Shown here in pieces: positions 35,458 through 36,981 of a DNA stretch of 36,981 bases. The notes beneath the pieces are model-generated. The model had not been told where the DNA came from. It saw nothing but the letters and a program-made list of their open reading frames with translations, and ran no database searches. Source of the stretch: an uncultured Pelagibacteraceae bacterium (GTDB taxonomy: Bacteria > Pseudomonadota > Alphaproteobacteria > Pelagibacterales > Pelagibacteraceae); assembly GCA_902611145.1 (NCBI GenBank), contig CACLYO010000012.1:1-36981 (forward strand). Reading direction: 5' to 3'. The stretch's first letter is position 1, and every line of letters begins with the position of its first letter. The translations under genes were made by a program, and so were the position numbers.

Positions 35458-36626
35458 TTTTTAGAAGTACTTAATATCAAAAAATATCCAAATAAAGTGG
35501 ATAAAAGTGACCCAGATAAAACTCCTAATTTAACTCCATCTATATATTGCGTATTATCTATAAATGCTAAATTTCCTACAAATAAACTCATAGTAAAACC
35601 AATCCCAGTTAATACACCAACACCGTAGAGTGTAAACCAATTGGAATTATTTGGCATTTGTGCAAATCCAAATTTTATAGCTACATAAGAAAATAAAAAA
35701 ACACCTAATTGTTTTCCAAAAAAAAGTCCTAATAAAATACCAAAAGGGACTGGCAAGAGAAGAGATGAAAAAGAAATCCCTTCTAAGGAAACACCGGCAT
35801 TCGCAAATGCAAATAGCGGCATTATACCAAATGCAACATATGGACTTATAGCATGTTCAATTTTTACTAATAAAGAGAAATCTTTCTCTTTTTTTCTATG
35901 AGGTATTGTACATGCAAGCAATACACCTGCAATTGTAGCATGTATCCCTGACTCATGTGTAAAATGCCAAAGAGCAATACCAATTATTAAATAAGGAAAA
36001 AATGTTTTAAAACCAAATTTATTTAAAACTAATAATGCTATAAATGATAAAAGCATCATAGTTAAATAGAATATACTTAAGTCTCCAGAATAAAAAAAAG
36101 CGATAATAACTATAGCGCCCAAATCATCAATAATTGCTAATGCTGTTAAAAAAACTTTTAATGAAATAGGCACTCTAGAGCCCAATAATGATAATATACC
36201 TAGTGAAAATGCTATATCTGTAGCCGAAGGTATTGCCCAGCCATTTAAAGTTTCACTATTACCTAAGTTTATATAAATATATATTAAGGCTGGTACCAAC
36301 ATTCCACCAACAGCTGCTATTATTGGCAATATAGCTTGTTTAATATTGGAAAGTTCACCTTGTATAAATTCTCTTTTAATTTCAAGTGTTACAAAAAAGA
36401 AAAATATCGCCATTAAAACATCATTTATCCAATGTAAAACTGATAGTTTTAAACCAAAATTATTTAATCCAAAAAAAATATATTTTTCTAAAGTTTCAAA
36501 ATATAAATAAGATAATGAGCTATTACTAATTATTAGAGCTAGAATTGCACTTATTAATAAAACTAATCCGCTAGCAGCTTCTAATTTAAAGAACCATCTA
36601 AAAGGTTTGGATATGTAGTCAATCAT
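35454..36626 (-). CDS. nhaA: Na+/H+ antiporter NhaA
   Basis: Exports Na+ in exchange for protons; important for pH and sodium balance in seawater. The 390-residue protein has about twelve membrane helices. The ion-binding residues are recognised by context: D137 in AIPSATDIAFSLGILSLLG (E. coli D133) and D167-D168 in ALAIIDDLGAIVI (E. coli D163-D164), along with the FAFANAGVSLEG and TGIGFTMSLFVGNLAF segments. It lies one base after the upstream partial gene and overlaps gpx by 4 nt. Confidence 0.97.
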   Translation of the reverse strand: MIDYISKPFRWFFKLEAASGLVLLISAILALIISNSSLSYLYFETLEKYIFFGLNNFGLKLSVLHWINDVLMAIFFFFVTLEIKREFIQGELSNIKQAILPIIAAVGGMLVPALIYIYINLGNSETLNGWAIPSATDIAFSLGILSLLGSRVPISLKVFLTALAIIDDLGAIVIIAFFYSGDLSIFYLTMMLLSFIALLVLNKFGFKTFFPYLIIGIALWHFTHESGIHATIAGVLLACTIPHRKKEKDFSLLVKIEHAISPYVAFGIMPLFAFANAGVSLEGISFSSLLLPVPFGILLGLFFGKQLGVFLFSYVAIKFGFAQMPNNSNWFTLYGVGVLTGIGFTMSLFVGNLAFIDNTQYIDGVKLGVLSGSLLSTLFGYFLILSTSKK

Positions 36627-36627
36627 A

Positions 36628-36981
36628 CTATTTTGTCAAATCTTTAAAAAACAAAAATAAGTCTTTTAATGTCTCATAAAAATTATCAAGCATAAAATTA
36701 AACCCAGGTAATATACTTTCTATTGGGTTTTTGAATGTATCAAGCAAAATTATAAATGCTGAAAAACTTATTAAAATTACTATTAACAAATTAAAAAAAG
36801 CAATCCTATCGACTTTTTTAGCAGAAGCATTATTTAAATTGTCATTATTTACTTCTGTTTTTTCAGCATCTATAATTATTCTTTCTACTTCACTTGGAAT
36901 TTCATTTTTAGATAATTCATCAGGTTTATTTTTGACATCGTTTTTTTTATACTCATTTTCTAAATTTGTATTATCTAACTT
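36628..36981 (-). CDS. Membrane-anchored protein, C-terminal part (edge-truncated)
   Basis: An open frame of 117 codons on the minus strand runs in from the right edge and ends in TAG at 36628-36630, one base before the nhaA start. It has a hydrophilic Asn/Lys/Glu-rich part (about fragment residues 1-60), one membrane helix (about 64-84, FFNLLIVILISFSAFIILL) and a short tail, PIESILPGFNFMLDNFYETLKDLFLFFKDLTK. The arrangement resembles the C-terminus of alphaproteobacterial MJ0042 zinc-ribbon membrane proteins, whose zinc ribbon would be beyond the edge. That identity is a guess. It is likely first in a transcript with nhaA and gpx. Confidence 0.7.
   Translation of the reverse strand, partial: KLDNTNLENEYKKNDVKNKPDELSKNEIPSEVERIIIDAEKTEVNNDNLNNASAKKVDRIAFFNLLIVILISFSAFIILLDTFKNPIESILPGFNFMLDNFYETLKDLFLFFKDLTK

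Overview
This is a dense, strongly AT-rich piece of bacterial core chromosome. The gene order matches alphaproteobacterial clusters: dgt-argS-nagZ-scpAB-tatABC-serS-yajC-secDF, uvrA/ssb-gyrA-coaD-ppi-tgt, DUF502/recG/sdhE, and mltB-rlpA-dacA-tmk-holB-metG-tatD-MBL. The extreme A+T content, Lys/Asn/Ile-rich proteins, shortened versions of families, nearly absent intergenic DNA and the lack of mobile elements suggest a streamlined marine alphaproteobacterium of the SAR11/Pelagibacterales type. That placement is an inference from gene order and composition, not from a marker search.

Layout. Positions 1-2.7 kb hold the end of a zinc-binding ABC transporter protein (ZnuA-like), a malate/lactate-dehydrogenase-family (Ldh_2/DpkA-like) oxidoreductase, and on the minus strand erpA-xth. 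From 2.7 to 13.5 kb one long plus-strand run goes from dgt through argS, a small unrecognised membrane protein, nagZ, scpA, scpB, tatA, tatB, tatC, serS, yajC and secD to secF. From 13.5 to 17.0 kb, on the minus strand, lie uvrA and a urate-oxidase-N-terminal-like membrane protein. From 17.1 to 22.5 kb are ssb, gyrA, coaD, a cyclophilin, tgt and tRNA-Lys(UUU). From 22.5 to 26.5 kb are a M48 metalloprotease with a Tat-type lipoprotein signal (minus), a DUF502 protein (plus), recG (minus), sdhE (plus) and tRNA-Ser(UGA) (minus). From 26.5 to 34.9 kb is a second long plus-strand run: rarD, a MltB-type transglycosylase, an RlpA-like SPOR lipoprotein, dacA, tmk, holB, metG, tatD and a PhnP-like MBL hydrolase. 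From 34.9 kb to the end, on the minus strand, are an edge-truncated membrane protein, nhaA and a glutathione peroxidase.

How the genes fit together. Protein export is represented by TatABC and YajC-SecDF. Cell-wall metabolism has NagZ, the transglycosylase, an RlpA-like protein and DacA. DNA topology, repair and replication have UvrA, Ssb, GyrA, RecG, Xth, ScpAB, HolB, Tmk and Dgt. Translation has ArgS, SerS, MetG, Tgt and two tRNAs. The genes are tied together by very short overlaps, 8 nt being the commonest. All six tail-to-tail gene pairs abut or overlap with no room for a terminator. No stretch over 300 bases lacks a gene.

I found no obvious new defence, mobile or biosynthetic system. 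The most interesting signals are in ordinary genes: a tRNA-guanine transglycosylase lacking two of its four zinc ligands, a UvrA lacking one zinc-finger Cys, a cyclophilin with a secretion signal plus a strong internal start, an RlpA-like protein with a degenerate catalytic site, a Gln at the quinolone-determining position of GyrA, and a perfect 30-bp palindrome between uvrA and ssb.
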